DNA from: Loktanella sp.
GTDB taxonomy: Bacteria > Pseudomonadota > Alphaproteobacteria > Rhodobacterales > Rhodobacteraceae
Direction of reading: 5' to 3'
Assembly (NCBI GenBank): GCA_024686085.1
Contig: JAIBDT010000019.1
Location: 1 to 43,362 of the forward strand
DNA: 43,362 bases
Part shown: piece by piece, positions 15,563 through 23,405 of the stretch
Numbering within the stretch: the stretch's first letter is position 1
How the letters are laid out: each line of letters starts with the position of its first letter
Position numbers and translations under genes: made by a program
Notes under the pieces: generated by a model
What the model was told of the DNA's origin: nothing
Database searches by the model: none
The model's input: the letters and a program-made list of their open reading frames with translations, nothing else

Positions 15563-16105
15563 ATGAAGATTTTGACTACCTCACTGACGCTTGTATTTCT
15601 AATGGGCGCATGCGCCACCGCAGACATAACCCAACCGCCGATCTCGGTCACACCCAAAGACCCACGCGCCGCAGTTGGTGTTGATATGTATGGTCGGTCA
15701 CGTGCTGCGGGCGCCCAGGTTCCGCGTTTTCGGGGGCAGGACATGGTGCAGGTCCGCACGAACGGATCGCGCGACGGCGAAGGTTACGGCGAGATTGTTG
15801 GGTCGCAGTGTAGTTTGGATTCGGGTCTTTATACGGCCAGTTTTCAGACCCCTGCAAATATCGTCGTGCCTGACTATGGCCCCGATTCACCTGCGTTGTT
15901 CGTGATGTGCACGGCCCCAGATGGTCGCACCAAGTCGGTGACTGCGGGTGCTGTGAACCTGACGAGCCAAGCCCGCAATGCATCTGCCGCTGGCACAGGA
16001 ATTTTGGGCGCGATTATTATTGGCGCGGTCAACGAGTCCCGCCGCGACAATGAAACAGATGACTTTGGCTATAACCTGATCACCCTGCCGTTTCCTGCAA
16101 AATAG
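15563..16105 (+). CDS. Putative lipoprotein of unknown function
   Basis: 180 aa. The N-terminus has a hydrophobic signal with the lipobox-like LMGAC (lipidation Cys at about residue 17), so it is probably anchored to the outer or inner membrane. The rest is soluble and Gly/Ala/Ser-rich. A hydrophobic Gly-rich stretch near residues 146-158 (GTGILGAIIIGAV) resembles a glycine-zipper segment. ATG at 15563 is preferred over the TTG just before it. No domain family is recognised. Its end overlaps the converging small lipoprotein gene by 26 bases. Confidence 0.75.
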   Translation: MKILTTSLTLVFLMGACATADITQPPISVTPKDPRAAVGVDMYGRSRAAGAQVPRFRGQDMVQVRTNGSRDGEGYGEIVGSQCSLDSGLYTASFQTPANIVVPDYGPDSPALFVMCTAPDGRTKSVTAGAVNLTSQARNASAAGTGILGAIIIGAVNESRRDNETDDFGYNLITLPFPAK

Positions 16106-16400
16106 GCATGCACTCTAGGTCGGCGCTGATCACGATTGAATCGCCGACCATACTGCCATCCGCGACTTTGCATCCGCTGACTTGTTCCATTGCAGCGCGC
16201 GCGCGCGGTGCGACATAGTTCAGGTTGGGTGCAAATTCGCTATTGATCCGAATGGCCTGCGCTTGCCCGTCTTTCAGCCGCACGTCAAAGGTGCTTTTGC
16301 CGATGCTCACCCGTTCTGGATCTATCCCCGCATAGCCAAGCGGCGGCGTATTGCAGGCGCCAAGTGCGGCGAGGCAACTCAATAGTCCTATGATTTTCAT
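16080..16400 (-). CDS. Small putative lipoprotein of unknown function
   Basis: 106 aa. Signal with lipobox LGAC (MKIIGLLSCLAALGAC), then a short linker and a compact soluble domain with two further Cys (SGCKVADG and LECMP) that could form a disulfide. ATG at 16400 has AAAGGCG upstream. A TTAA-N7-TTAC site lies 45 bases upstream. The 3' end overlaps the converging lipoprotein at 15563. Not recognised beyond the signal. Confidence 0.72.
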   Translation of the reverse strand: MKIIGLLSCLAALGACNTPPLGYAGIDPERVSIGKSTFDVRLKDGQAQAIRINSEFAPNLNYVAPRARAAMEQVSGCKVADGSMVGDSIVISADLECMPILQETAG

Positions 16401-16444
16401 CCGTTTCGCCTTTTGCTGCCTTGGTTGATAGGGCCGTAAATTGG

Positions 16445-16459
16445 TTAACAAAGCGTTAC
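16445..16459. promoter_or_regulatory. Candidate CtrA-binding site
   Basis: TTAA, 7 bases, TTAC: seven of eight bases match the CtrA consensus. It lies 45 bases upstream of the small lipoprotein (minus strand) and 112 upstream of the Lin0512 pair. The motif is seen; binding is inferred. Confidence 0.35.
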
Positions 16460-16570
16460 ATTCGCCAATAATGCGCCTTGCCGCCGCAAGGAAATTAACC
16501 TGCCTCTTGCGTCTGCTTTTTGTATCCCGCAGTCTTTGTCCCGACACATGATCGATGAAAGAGACCCCCT

Positions 16571-16915
16571 ATGCCCAAGCACCGCGTTTTGACTGAATTT
16601 GGCATGGGCACCAGCCTGCGCCGCCAAGATTATACCCAAGCGGCCCGTCGTGCCCTGCAGGATGCCCTTTGGCACAATTCGATTAATATGGCCGAACTGT
16701 TTGGTTTCCCCAAAGAATCGATGATTATTGATGTCGAGATTGCCTGCCAGCAGCCTAATGCTGTGGATACCGCCGCCCTGTTGGATATTTTTCCCTATGG
16801 CCAGCCCAATGTGACGGTATCCCACGGCGGGTTGGATATACCCCGCCCTGATGGCAACCCAACGGTTATTGCCAATGCTGCGATCAATGTGTCGTTTGAG
16901 ATGGAGCGTATCTGA
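16571..16915 (+). CDS. Lin0512 family protein, first of a tandem pair
   Basis: 114 aa. Recognised as the Lin0512 family of unknown function by LTEFGMGTSLRRQDYTQAARRALQDAL and by the C-terminal VIANAAINVSF segment. Soluble, no signal. It is a divergent paralogue of the next gene, sharing the N-terminal E(F/M)GMG...DY...AA.RA signature and the IANAA/IATAA end. The stop overlaps the next ATG by one base (TGATG), so the two are probably translated together and may form a hetero-oligomer. Biochemical role unknown. Confidence 0.85.
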   Translation: MPKHRVLTEFGMGTSLRRQDYTQAARRALQDALWHNSINMAELFGFPKESMIIDVEIACQQPNAVDTAALLDIFPYGQPNVTVSHGGLDIPRPDGNPTVIANAAINVSFEMERI

Positions 16916-17274
16916 TGGACCAACGCATGATTATCGAGATGGGTATGGGCAACGATTTGCACGGTATGGATTACCAAAAGGCCGCAGCCCGCGCGATTGA
17001 GGACGCCTTTCGTCATTCCACCTTGCCGACTTTTGGCACGCTTGAAATCCCAACAGATGCGATGCGTGTGCAGGTAACGGTGGGCGTGCAGGAGCCTGAC
17101 AAACTGGACACGGACGCCTTGGCAAAGTTGCTGCCGCGTGGTCGTGCCACGGTTATAGCGGTCAAGGGTGGTCAGAACGTGCATCATGCCGCAACTGGCG
17201 ATACGGCGGTGATTGCCACCGCCGCTGTTGAAGCATTTTTGCCCAATCAATCCGCCAATTGGAAAGCGGTCTAG
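16915..17274 (+). CDS. Lin0512 family protein, second of a tandem pair
   Basis: 119 aa. The family signature is closer to the consensus than in its neighbour: IIEMGMGNDLHGMDYQKAAARAIEDAF, with DLHGMDY. The C-terminal AVIATAAVEAFLP segment is also conserved. It is translationally coupled to the upstream paralogue (TGATG). Its 3' end overlaps the converging TPP enzyme by 4 bases. The differences between the copies (LRRQDY against LHGMDY) suggest specialised subunits. Function unknown. Confidence 0.87.
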   Translation: MDQRMIIEMGMGNDLHGMDYQKAAARAIEDAFRHSTLPTFGTLEIPTDAMRVQVTVGVQEPDKLDTDALAKLLPRGRATVIAVKGGQNVHHAATGDTAVIATAAVEAFLPNQSANWKAV

Positions 17275-18914
17275 AACCCGCGCACGGCCGAGAGGGTTGC
17301 ACCTGTTGCCAGTGCCTCTTCGTCGATTTTGCACGCGATGATCGCGACGGTGCCACTGGCCTTGGCCCGCGCGAAGGCATCGGCAAATTGCGCCCCGTCC
17401 GTGACCAGCTCGCCATGTCCACCGTAGGCTTTGGCAAGCGCTACAAAGTCGGGGTTTGCCAGCATCGTGCCTGACACCCGTCCTGGATAGTGCTTTTCTT
17501 GGTGCATCCGGATAGTTCCGTAGCGCCCGTTGTCCATGACAATCACAATCGGTTTTGCGCCGTGCTGCACCGCTGTCGACATCTCGTTGCATGTCATCTG
17601 GAAACAGCCGTCCCCTGCAAGGCAAATGACATCCCGATCAGGGTGTTCCAATGACGCCGAGATCGCCGCAGGAAAGCCGTAACCCATCGACCCAGAGGTC
17701 GGCGCGAGTTGCGTGCCATGCTGTTTGTAGACGAAGTAGCGGTGCAGCCATGCCGCATAGTTGCCTGCCCCGTTTGTCAGGATCGCGCTGTCGTCCAGAT
17801 TGTCAGAGAGCCATTTGATGACTTGCTCTTGTTTGACCGCGCCGGGACTTTCCAGCGGTGTGATCCATGCCTCGTAATCTGCGCGTGCTGCTTTTCGCCA
17901 TGCGTCCCATTGCGGTTGCAGTTCCATCGTTGCAGCCATGATAGCCAGTTGCGCCACGGCAGAGGCGGCGTCGCAGACATAGCTAAGATCAGCGCCGTAG
18001 ACCCGCCCAATTTCGTTTGCGTCTGCGTGGATGTGCAGGATCGTCTTTTGCGGATTTGCAGGATCGACGAGCGTATAGCCTTGGGTTTCGATATCGCCAA
18101 AGCGTGTCCCGATTAGTAGTAGGCAATCGGCGTCGCGGACCCGCTGCGCGAGTTTCGGGTTCACGCCCACATTCAGGTCACCCGCAAAGTGGCTGTGGCG
18201 GTTGTCCATGTAGTCTTGTCTGCGGAAACTGGTCACGACGGGGGCGCCTGTGGCCTCGGACAGCTTGGCCAAAGCACCTGCCGCTGCGACGCTCCACTGC
18301 GACCCGCCCGCCACGATCAAGGGGCGGTCTGCGGACATAAGTGCGGTCAAGATGTCTGGACCGATCCGCCTAGCGCCTTGGGTAACTTGACCTGTGAAAT
18401 CAGGCACGTCTGCCTCGGCGCTGAGCATATTTTCGGGCAAGGCCAGCACGACAGGTCCGGGCCTGCCTGCCTTGGCGACGCGGAATGCGCGGGCGATGTA
18501 TTCGGGCAGGCGGTCGGTATCGTCAACTTGCGCAGTCCATTTGGCCAGCCCGCCGAACATGGCGCGGTAATCCACCTCTTGGAAGGTTTCGCGGTCAGTT
18601 TGCCGGTTATCGATTTGCCCCACGAACAGGACCATCGGCGTGCTGTCTTGCATCGCCACATGCACGCCTGCGCTGGCATTGCATGCGCCCGGCCCGCGGG
18701 TCACAAAGCAGACGCCGACGTCGCCCGTCATCTTGCCGTAGGCTTCGGCCATCATCGCGGCACCGCCCTCTTGGCGGCAGACCACGTTGTCGATCCCGCT
18801 GTCATAAAGCCCGTCAAGCGCTGCCAGAAAGCTTTCGCCTGGCACGGAAAACACACGGCGCACGCCCAGTTTTCCCAGTTGATCGCTTAGAATTTTTCCG
18901 CCGTGACGCAGCAT
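17271..18914 (-). CDS. Thiamine-pyrophosphate enzyme, acetolactate-synthase-like
   Basis: 547 aa with the three-domain architecture of the POX/AHAS superfamily. The N-terminal PYR domain has the catalytic Glu27 in VPGESF. A central FAD/ADP-fold domain follows. The C-terminal PP domain has the TPP motif starting GDGCFQM (434-440) and ending DN (462-463). It decarboxylates a 2-oxo acid and transfers the product, possibly as acetolactate synthase, but no small regulatory subunit or ilv gene is nearby. Sulfoacetaldehyde acetyltransferase, oxalyl-CoA decarboxylase and other relatives are alternatives. ATG at 18914 has AGGGAGA 7 bases upstream; the longer frame to 19004 is not needed. Confidence 0.88.
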   Translation of the reverse strand: MLRHGGKILSDQLGKLGVRRVFSVPGESFLAALDGLYDSGIDNVVCRQEGGAAMMAEAYGKMTGDVGVCFVTRGPGACNASAGVHVAMQDSTPMVLFVGQIDNRQTDRETFQEVDYRAMFGGLAKWTAQVDDTDRLPEYIARAFRVAKAGRPGPVVLALPENMLSAEADVPDFTGQVTQGARRIGPDILTALMSADRPLIVAGGSQWSVAAAGALAKLSEATGAPVVTSFRRQDYMDNRHSHFAGDLNVGVNPKLAQRVRDADCLLLIGTRFGDIETQGYTLVDPANPQKTILHIHADANEIGRVYGADLSYVCDAASAVAQLAIMAATMELQPQWDAWRKAARADYEAWITPLESPGAVKQEQVIKWLSDNLDDSAILTNGAGNYAAWLHRYFVYKQHGTQLAPTSGSMGYGFPAAISASLEHPDRDVICLAGDGCFQMTCNEMSTAVQHGAKPIVIVMDNGRYGTIRMHQEKHYPGRVSGTMLANPDFVALAKAYGGHGELVTDGAQFADAFARAKASGTVAIIACKIDEEALATGATLSAVRGF

Positions 18915-19021
18915 TACAAATCTCCCTGCACATTTGCGCACAGCATGTGTCAGCTTGTGCGAAGTGGCAACAGGGCCGAAACAGTTTATGTATCCCCCAA
19001 GCAAAGAAAAGGACTTGGATT

Positions 19022-19549
19022 ATGACAAAACTACTGGGCATTTCGGGCGCGTTGCGTGCCGCATCGACCAACACGCAATTGGTGCATAATGCGGCTCGCA
19101 TTTTCAATGCCGATAGCTTTGTGTTGGCGGACCTCAACTTACCGCTTTATGACGGCGACCTTGAGGCGGAGGGCATCCCTGCGTCGGTCCAGACCCTTTC
19201 AGATCAGATTAAAGAGGCGGATGCGGTGATTATCTCGACGCCTGAATACAACAAGTCGATTTCGGGTGTTTTGAAGAACGCGCTGGATTGGGTCAGTCGC
19301 ACCGAAGGCAGCCCTTGGGCCGACAAGCCTGTTGCGATTATGTCGTCTGCGGCAGGTCGTGCGGGGGGTGAACGCGCCCAGTTTGCTCTGCGCCTGTGCA
19401 TGATGCCGTTTGGCACGCGCCTGTTGCAAGGCCCTGAGGTTTTGATCGGATCGAACTTTCAGGAGTTTGATGAACAGGGTAATTTGACAGGTGAGCGCTA
19501 TATCGCGGTGCTGACGACTTTGATGGAAAAGCTGCGCGCAGAAATCTAA
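19022..19549 (+). CDS. NADPH-dependent FMN reductase family protein
   Basis: 175 aa, flavodoxin-like fold of the ChrR/YieF/ArsH type. It probably reduces quinones, azo compounds or metal ions with NAD(P)H through FMN. The N-terminal phosphate-binding loop is GISGALRAASTN. The conserved TPEYNKSISGVLKNALDWVSR block shapes the FMN site. ATG at 19022 has AAAGGA 7-8 bases upstream. It diverges from the TPP enzyme and converges with the VOC gene (4-base overlap). The substrate is not predictable. Confidence 0.88.
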   Translation: MTKLLGISGALRAASTNTQLVHNAARIFNADSFVLADLNLPLYDGDLEAEGIPASVQTLSDQIKEADAVIISTPEYNKSISGVLKNALDWVSRTEGSPWADKPVAIMSSAAGRAGGERAQFALRLCMMPFGTRLLQGPEVLIGSNFQEFDEQGNLTGERYIAVLTTLMEKLRAEI

Positions 19550-19941
19550 GCGCGCACCGAGATTTCGATCAGGTTTGCATCGGGATCGCGCACATAAAGA
19601 GACATGATCGGCCCTGTTGCCCCTGTGCGGGCGATGGGGCCGCTTTCGATTGGGACGGACTGAGTTTTCAGATGTTGCGCCCATCCGCCCAAATCCCCAG
19701 TCACCAGAAAACAAAGATCGGCGCTGTCTGCGGTCGGTGTTTGCGCCTTAGGGTCGAAAGGGGATGCGGCGGGGTGCAGGTTGATCTTTTGATTTCCGAA
19801 TTTGAGAGCAGTGCGTTTGGAGCCATCAGCGGGGTGGAATTCCTGCACTTCCATGCCAAGCACATCGACGTAGAACCGAACGGTCTGAGTGATGTCTGCG
19901 ACAGTGAGCACAAGGTGATCGAGCGAGGTCACGCGTAGCAT
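19546..19941 (-). CDS. VOC (glyoxalase/dioxygenase) superfamily protein
   Basis: 131 aa with two beta-alpha-beta-beta-beta modules typical of vicinal oxygen chelate proteins: an N-terminal LDHLVLTVADITQTVRFY and a C-terminal MSLYVRDPDANLIEIS. Putative metal ligands are His in LDHLVL, His in NLHPAA and Glu in LIEIS. Relatives include glyoxalase I, fosfomycin and bleomycin resistance proteins and ring-cleavage dioxygenases; I cannot choose among them. ATG at 19941 has AAGGA 9 bases upstream. It diverges from the hydratase gene with only 36 bases between starts. Confidence 0.88.
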   Translation of the reverse strand: MLRVTSLDHLVLTVADITQTVRFYVDVLGMEVQEFHPADGSKRTALKFGNQKINLHPAASPFDPKAQTPTADSADLCFLVTGDLGGWAQHLKTQSVPIESGPIARTGATGPIMSLYVRDPDANLIEISVRA

Positions 19942-19977
19942 TTGATCATTCCTTCTCCGTTGGCTTAATGTCTGCTT

Positions 19978-20769
19978 ATGACAGATCAATCAAATCAAGC
20001 GCAAACGATCATTGACCCGCTGGACGTGGCCCGTGCGCAGGCCTTGCAGGCGACCCTTGGGTTGCCGCCTATAGTAGCTGGCGCACCTTTACCCCCCTTT
20101 GCCCATCACATCTATTTCTGGGATGCCCAGCCCCCTGCCAATCTTGGTCGCGACGGTCATGTGGCCAAAGGCAGCTTTATCCCCGATGTGGGCTTGCCCC
20201 GCCGTATGTGGGCTGCGGGTGAATTGGTGTTTCACCGCCCGCTGCTGGCGGGTGTTCGGGCCGAGAAGACGTCTGTGATTGAGGGTGTCACGCGCAAGAC
20301 GGGTCGATCCGGGCCGCTCGCGTTTGTCCGCGTGCGCCATGACATCAGGCAGCGTCAAGGCTTGGCTTTGACCGAATGGCAGGATTTGGTTTACCGTGAG
20401 GACACGCCGGAAGCTGCCCCGCCCCCGCCTGTTGCCGACATTGACGAGGACGTCGCCGAGCAGGTTCAATTCGATAGCACGGTCTTGTTTCGCTATTCGG
20501 CGCTGACATTCAACGGCCACCGCATTCATTATGACGAAACCTATGCCCGCGAGGTCGAAGGCTATGACGGTTTGGTTGTGCATGGTCCTTTGCTGGCGCA
20601 TTTGTTGATGGGCTTGGTGCAGCGGCAGTTGGGTGCGTTGAACACGTTTAGCTATCGCGCCACCGCGCCCTTGATGCACCATGAGGCCGCAACGCTGTGT
20701 TGGAAAAACGGGCGTGCGTGGGTCCGTGGCCCTGACGGGCGGCAATGTATGGTGGCTGAGGCGACTTAG
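19978..20769 (+). CDS. Hotdog-fold acyl-CoA hydratase (HTD2/FAS1-like dehydratase)
   Basis: 263 aa, double-hotdog arrangement. The N-terminal half carries RRMWAAGELVFHRPL. The C-terminal half has the hydratase-2-like motif FRYSALTFNGHRIHYD (residues 171-186), with His and Asp as likely catalytic residues. The family includes mesaconyl-C4-CoA and itaconyl-CoA hydratases and HTD2 dehydratases. The mesaconyl-CoA reading is attractive because a malyl-CoA/beta-methylmalyl-CoA lyase lies about 11 kb away, but the two are not in one operon. It converges with the FAD oxidoreductase (4-base overlap). Confidence 0.8.
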   Translation: MTDQSNQAQTIIDPLDVARAQALQATLGLPPIVAGAPLPPFAHHIYFWDAQPPANLGRDGHVAKGSFIPDVGLPRRMWAAGELVFHRPLLAGVRAEKTSVIEGVTRKTGRSGPLAFVRVRHDIRQRQGLALTEWQDLVYREDTPEAAPPPPVADIDEDVAEQVQFDSTVLFRYSALTFNGHRIHYDETYAREVEGYDGLVVHGPLLAHLLMGLVQRQLGALNTFSYRATAPLMHHEAATLCWKNGRAWVRGPDGRQCMVAEAT

Positions 20770-21803
20770 AGGCTGCGGTCTGGTTTAAAGTCGTCGGGGA
20801 TTGTGTCTTTTCCGTCTAAGATCAAATCCGCCATGACTTGTCCGACTTTGGGTGCCATGCCGAAGCCGATCTTGAACCCACCGTTGGCCACAAATTCGTC
20901 TTTGCGAAATGGGTGTTCACCAAGCATGGGCGCGCGGCTGCGGCTGCGGGGGCGCACGCCTGCCCAGCGCTCGACCACGGGGGCGTCGGCCAAGACGGGG
21001 AAGACGCGGCGCGCTTTTGCGATGACGTCGTCGATCTGGTGGTCGTTGGATGTTGGATTATCGAAGTCTCGTTCAGAGGTTGAACCGATCGCCACTGTGC
21101 CGTCGAAATGCGGCACGATATGCAGGGTTTCGGCAAAGAGTTGCGGTAAGCCTGCGGCGTCGAATTTTAACAAAGCGCCTTGCCCTTTGACCCCGCCCCC
21201 GACAAGTCGCGTGTGCTGGGCGTTCATGTCTTGCAGACCGCGCCAGCCTGTGGCCCAGACGACGTGTCCCTGCGGCGTTCCGTCGGTGGTGATCTGACCG
21301 CCCAGCGATTGCACTGCTGCGGCCAAGGCGCGGGTTGCCGCACGGGGGTGGATCGACCCTGTGAGCGTGTCGCGCACGATCATGCCGCTGGGGCTGGGCG
21401 GCATCCAGTTGGCATTGGGGGCTTTGATCACTTCCCAAATAGCGTTGTCTTGCCACAGGTCTTTTGCGGTGCCTTCGCGGGCACGGGCCAGCGCGATGGC
21501 TGCGTGATCTGCCAAAGGCTGCAAGCGGCCGCTGCGGGTGTACCCTGTGGGGAGGTCCGTCAGTGCGCTGACCTCTGCCCAGAAATCTGCCTGCATCAAG
21601 AGGCTATCGAGTTGGAAAGCCTTTTTAGCGTTCCAGTTTTCGGGAACATGGGGCGCAAGTGCGCCGACGACCCCGCCGCTGGCCCCCGAGGCGACCCCGT
21701 TGGGATCAATCACCTGCACCTTTGCACCGCGCTGCACGCAGGCGTAGGCGACCGACAGGCCAAACACGCCTGCCCCCATGACTGTCACATCGAATGTTGC
21801 CAT
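20766..21803 (-). CDS. FAD-dependent oxidoreductase of the DAO family, possible stand-alone MnmC1
   Basis: 345 aa, D-amino-acid-oxidase-type flavoprotein. The FAD-binding Rossmann motif VMGAGVFGLSVAYA is at residues 8-21, followed by VIDPNGVASGASGG and a C-terminal GFKIGFGMAPKVGQVMADLI. ATG at 21803 gives MATFDVTVMGAG with GAGGCGG upstream. It diverges by 47 bases from the MnmD methyltransferase. In E. coli MnmC a methyltransferase and a DAO-type oxidase are fused, so this gene may supply the oxidase step in mnm5s2U34 tRNA synthesis. That is inference from adjacency; glycine oxidase or another amine oxidase is possible. Confidence 0.82.
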   Translation of the reverse strand: MATFDVTVMGAGVFGLSVAYACVQRGAKVQVIDPNGVASGASGGVVGALAPHVPENWNAKKAFQLDSLLMQADFWAEVSALTDLPTGYTRSGRLQPLADHAAIALARAREGTAKDLWQDNAIWEVIKAPNANWMPPSPSGMIVRDTLTGSIHPRAATRALAAAVQSLGGQITTDGTPQGHVVWATGWRGLQDMNAQHTRLVGGGVKGQGALLKFDAAGLPQLFAETLHIVPHFDGTVAIGSTSERDFDNPTSNDHQIDDVIAKARRVFPVLADAPVVERWAGVRPRSRSRAPMLGEHPFRKDEFVANGGFKIGFGMAPKVGQVMADLILDGKDTIPDDFKPDRSL

Positions 21804-21850
21804 TTTCCGCCTCACCGCTCAAAGATAAGCAACCCATAAGGCAAACCGAC

Positions 21851-22540
21851 ATGACCGACCAGACAGCCCCTCTACATTGGCGCGAAACAGATGCGGGGCG
21901 CGTGCCTGTGTCCGATCAATTTGACGATCCGTATTATTCGCTGGTTGGCGGGTTGGACGAGACGCGGCATGTGTTTGTGAACGGCAATGACTTGCCTGCA
22001 CGGTGGGATCAGGATTTGCAGATTGCAGAGTTGGGATTTGGCACGGGGTTGAACCTGTTAGTCACATGGGCGGATTGGCTGAAGGCCCCGCATGGCACGC
22101 TGCATTTTACGTCGTTTGAGGCGTTTCCGATGGATAAGGCGGATATGGCGGCGGCTTTGAGTGCGTTTCCTGATGTTGCCCAACTTGCTGGGGTTTTACT
22201 GGACCGCTGGTCAGCGGGGGACGGCCCTGTTGTGTTGGCCGATGGTTTGACGCTGGACGTGATCATTGGCGATGCCCGCCAGACGTTGCCTGCGTGGCAA
22301 GGGCGTGCGGACGCGTGGTATCTGGACGGATTTTCGCCTGCGAAGAATCCGCAACTTTGGGAGCCAGCATTGTTGCAGGCTGTGGCCGATCATACCAATG
22401 CGGGCGGCACTGCTGCGACCTATTCTGCCGCGGGCCATGTCCGACAGTCGTTGACCCAAGCGGGGTTCTGCGTGGAGCGTGTCAAAGGGTTCGGCACCAA
22501 ACGCCATATGACCGTCGCTGTGATGCCTGATGCAGAATAA
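21851..22540 (+). CDS. mnmD: tRNA (5-methylaminomethyl-2-thiouridine)(34)-methyltransferase MnmD
   Basis: 229 aa, corresponding to the methyltransferase half of MnmC. It methylates 5-aminomethyl-2-thiouridine at the wobble position of tRNAs using SAM. The SAM-binding loop is AELGFGTGLNLL. The family signature DAWYLDGFSPAKNPQLW contains the catalytic region. The N-terminus begins with the typical LHWRETDAGRVPVSDQFDDPYYS block. ATG at 21851 has AAGG upstream at a fairly long spacing. It overlaps the next gene (EamA) by 11 bases. Confidence 0.94.
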   Translation: MTDQTAPLHWRETDAGRVPVSDQFDDPYYSLVGGLDETRHVFVNGNDLPARWDQDLQIAELGFGTGLNLLVTWADWLKAPHGTLHFTSFEAFPMDKADMAAALSAFPDVAQLAGVLLDRWSAGDGPVVLADGLTLDVIIGDARQTLPAWQGRADAWYLDGFSPAKNPQLWEPALLQAVADHTNAGGTAATYSAAGHVRQSLTQAGFCVERVKGFGTKRHMTVAVMPDAE

Positions 22541-23405
22541 CCCGCGCCTTGGCATGTGGCTGATGTGTGCGACCGCGTTCATCTTTGCGGTGCAGGACGG
22601 GATCTCGCGGCATTTGGCGGGTGAATATAATGTGCTGATGATCGTAATGATCCGCTATTGGTTTTTTGCGGCCTTTGTTATCACTATCGCCGCCCGCAAA
22701 GAGGGGTCAATTCGCGCGGCGGCAGCGACCAAACAGCCTGTGTTGCAAGGTTTGCGCGGCCTGCTTCTTGCGGGCGAAATTTGCGTGATGGTCGCAGGTT
22801 TCGTGGTGTTGGGATTGGTGGAAAGCCATGCGATTTTTGCTTGTTATCCGCTGTTGGTTGCCGCGTTCTCGGGGCCGATTTTGGGTGAGAAAGTCGGCTG
22901 GAGGCGCTGGGCTGCGATTGGTATCGGATTTATCGGGGTTCTAGTCATCTTGCGCCCCGGATTTGCGGTGTTTTCGCCCTATGCCGTGATCCCGCTGACA
23001 TCGGCGGTCTTGTTTGCAATCTACGGCTTGCTGACACGGTTTGCGGCCCGCAAGGACAGTGCTGCGACGTCGTTCTTTTGGACGGGCGTGATGGGCGCCA
23101 TCGCGATGACCTGCGTGGGTGTCTGGTTCTGGGAACCGATGACGCAGCCTGATTGGATATGGATGGGCGCGCTGTGCATCACGGGCGCGTCGGGGCATTT
23201 CTTATTGATTAAGACCTATGAGGTTGCAGAGGCCTCATCCGTCCAACCCTTTGCCTATTTGCAACTGGTTTTTGCCACGATGATCGGGATCGCGGTGTTC
23301 GGCGAGACGCTGGCGTTGAACGTGGGCATCGGTGCTGTGATCGTTGTCGGTGCGGGCCTGTTTACATTGCTGCGCAGTCGCCGCGTTACCCCCCAGGCCG
23401 GCTGA
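22530..23405 (+). CDS. EamA/DMT family permease
   Basis: 291 aa inner-membrane protein with about ten predicted helices arranged as two EamA repeats, typical of RhaT/YdcZ-like drug/metabolite transporters. The substrate is unknown. It starts inside mnmD (11-base overlap) without a clear ribosome site, so it may be translated by coupling. The C-terminus ends in a short basic tail (LLRSRRVTPQAG). Its 3' end overlaps the converging slt gene by 20 bases. Confidence 0.9.
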   Translation: MQNNPRLGMWLMCATAFIFAVQDGISRHLAGEYNVLMIVMIRYWFFAAFVITIAARKEGSIRAAAATKQPVLQGLRGLLLAGEICVMVAGFVVLGLVESHAIFACYPLLVAAFSGPILGEKVGWRRWAAIGIGFIGVLVILRPGFAVFSPYAVIPLTSAVLFAIYGLLTRFAARKDSAATSFFWTGVMGAIAMTCVGVWFWEPMTQPDWIWMGALCITGASGHFLLIKTYEVAEASSVQPFAYLQLVFATMIGIAVFGETLALNVGIGAVIVVGAGLFTLLRSRRVTPQAG

